Assembly: GCF_015461805.1 (NCBI RefSeq)
Contig: NZ_JACVZE010000002.1
Coordinates: 310,001-374,000, forward strand
Reading direction: 5' to 3'
DNA: 64,000 nt
Source: Pseudomonas pisciculturae
GTDB lineage: Bacteria > Pseudomonadota > Gammaproteobacteria > Pseudomonadales > Pseudomonadaceae
This document shows, piece by piece, positions 63,784 through 64,000 of the stretch (position 1 is the first letter of the stretch; every line of letters starts with the position of its first letter). The position numbers and the translations under genes were made by a program. The notes beneath the pieces are model-generated. The model was not told the origin of the DNA and made no database searches. It saw nothing but the letters and a program-made list of their open reading frames with translations.

Positions 63784-64000
63784 GGCGGATCGCTGAGGTC
63801 TCCTTTGTGCCGGCGGGAAGCTGTTACAGGTTGTAAGTCACTTTAGCGTAATGGAACACACTGCTGTGCTCGAATTAAATACCTTAAAAGCATAAGTAAA
63901 AGTATATGCCCGGCGCCCGTTCGTCAGGATTGGACGCACCAATAACGCTACTTTCAGCCCTGGTTCAGCCTGGGGGCGCAACGACCCGTCAAAATGGGGC
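63784..64000. other. Right-edge intergenic region
   Basis: An A+T-rich stretch (about 63882-63910, AATACCTTAAAAGCATAAGTA) suggests promoter sequence, but no gene start is visible before the edge. Confidence 0.4.

Overview
The window reads as ordinary chromosome of a Pseudomonas of the fluorescens group. The genes are GC-rich with strong third-position GC bias, which also produces very long open antisense frames. Gene order follows the Pseudomonas core (ilvA/rpiA, serA, the spu polyamine cluster, argA/argE, gcvT/gcvH, ubiH/pepP/zapA/6S RNA/fau, glpT). Sixteen REP/REPIN loci with the GTGGGAG...TTGC arms typical of this group are scattered between genes. I see no rRNA or tRNA gene, phage, integrase, transposase or CRISPR array.

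Layout. 1-8.1 kb: ilvA (cut by the left edge) diverging from rpiA, two tandem SdiA-regulated-family proteins, an FAA hydrolase, then a D-2-hydroxyglutarate-dehydrogenase-type flavoprotein diverging from serA, then a DUF4399 protein. 8.2-17 kb: a miniature periplasmic binding protein, DUF523, a 2OG-Fe(II) oxygenase, DUF2059, an alpha/beta hydrolase, a thioredoxin-like protein beside an HacB-type AHL/penicillin acylase, a GlxA-type AraC regulator and an HD-domain protein. 17-28.2 kb: the polyamine cluster spuB-C-D-E-F-G-H on the minus strand with divergent spuI and a TetR regulator; no spuA is present. 28.3-37 kb: a sulfur-scavenging block, ssuEADCB plus the molybdopterin-binding ssuF, the 1-Cys peroxiredoxin lsfA, an OprD-family porin and a tauA lacking tauBCD. 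37-48 kb: argA, argE, a CYTH-CHAD triphosphatase, an Lrp regulator diverging from a small ACT-like protein, an orphan GspE/PilB ATPase, an SPFH/NfeD pair, a DUF2388 protein, an outer-membrane barrel and a lone DegT aminotransferase. 48-52.7 kb: gcvT-gcvH without gcvP, and an iron(III) binding protein plus permease without an ATPase. 52.8-64 kb: the tightly coupled minus-strand run ygfB-pepP-ubiH-DUF4442-ubiI, the divergent coiled-coil gene, zapA, 6S RNA and fau, a 49-aa membrane protein, EVE and FliL-like proteins, a quinone oxidoreductase, glpT and a ChaC-type cyclotransferase.

How the genes work together. SerA and the D-2-hydroxyglutarate dehydrogenase share one divergent control region, and such enzymes are known to be metabolically coupled in Pseudomonas serine synthesis. 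The spu genes import putrescine and spermidine, gamma-glutamylate them and transaminate them. The ssu/lsfA/porin/tauA block fits growth on organosulfur compounds when sulfate is scarce, and three of its control regions share an AAAGAATAA-like motif.

Most novel-looking signals: a perfectly symmetric double -10 element and a structured leader at serA; an amino-acid binding protein that seems to lack most of its second lobe; a 19-bp core shared by three otherwise different REP elements; the common motif in the sulfur block; ordered hairpins between spu cistrons; and small or orphan genes (ACT-like protein, GspE/PilB, FliL-like, 49-aa membrane protein). I do not see a clear new multi-gene system. 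All assignments come from reading the sequence and from memory of the families; no database search was run.
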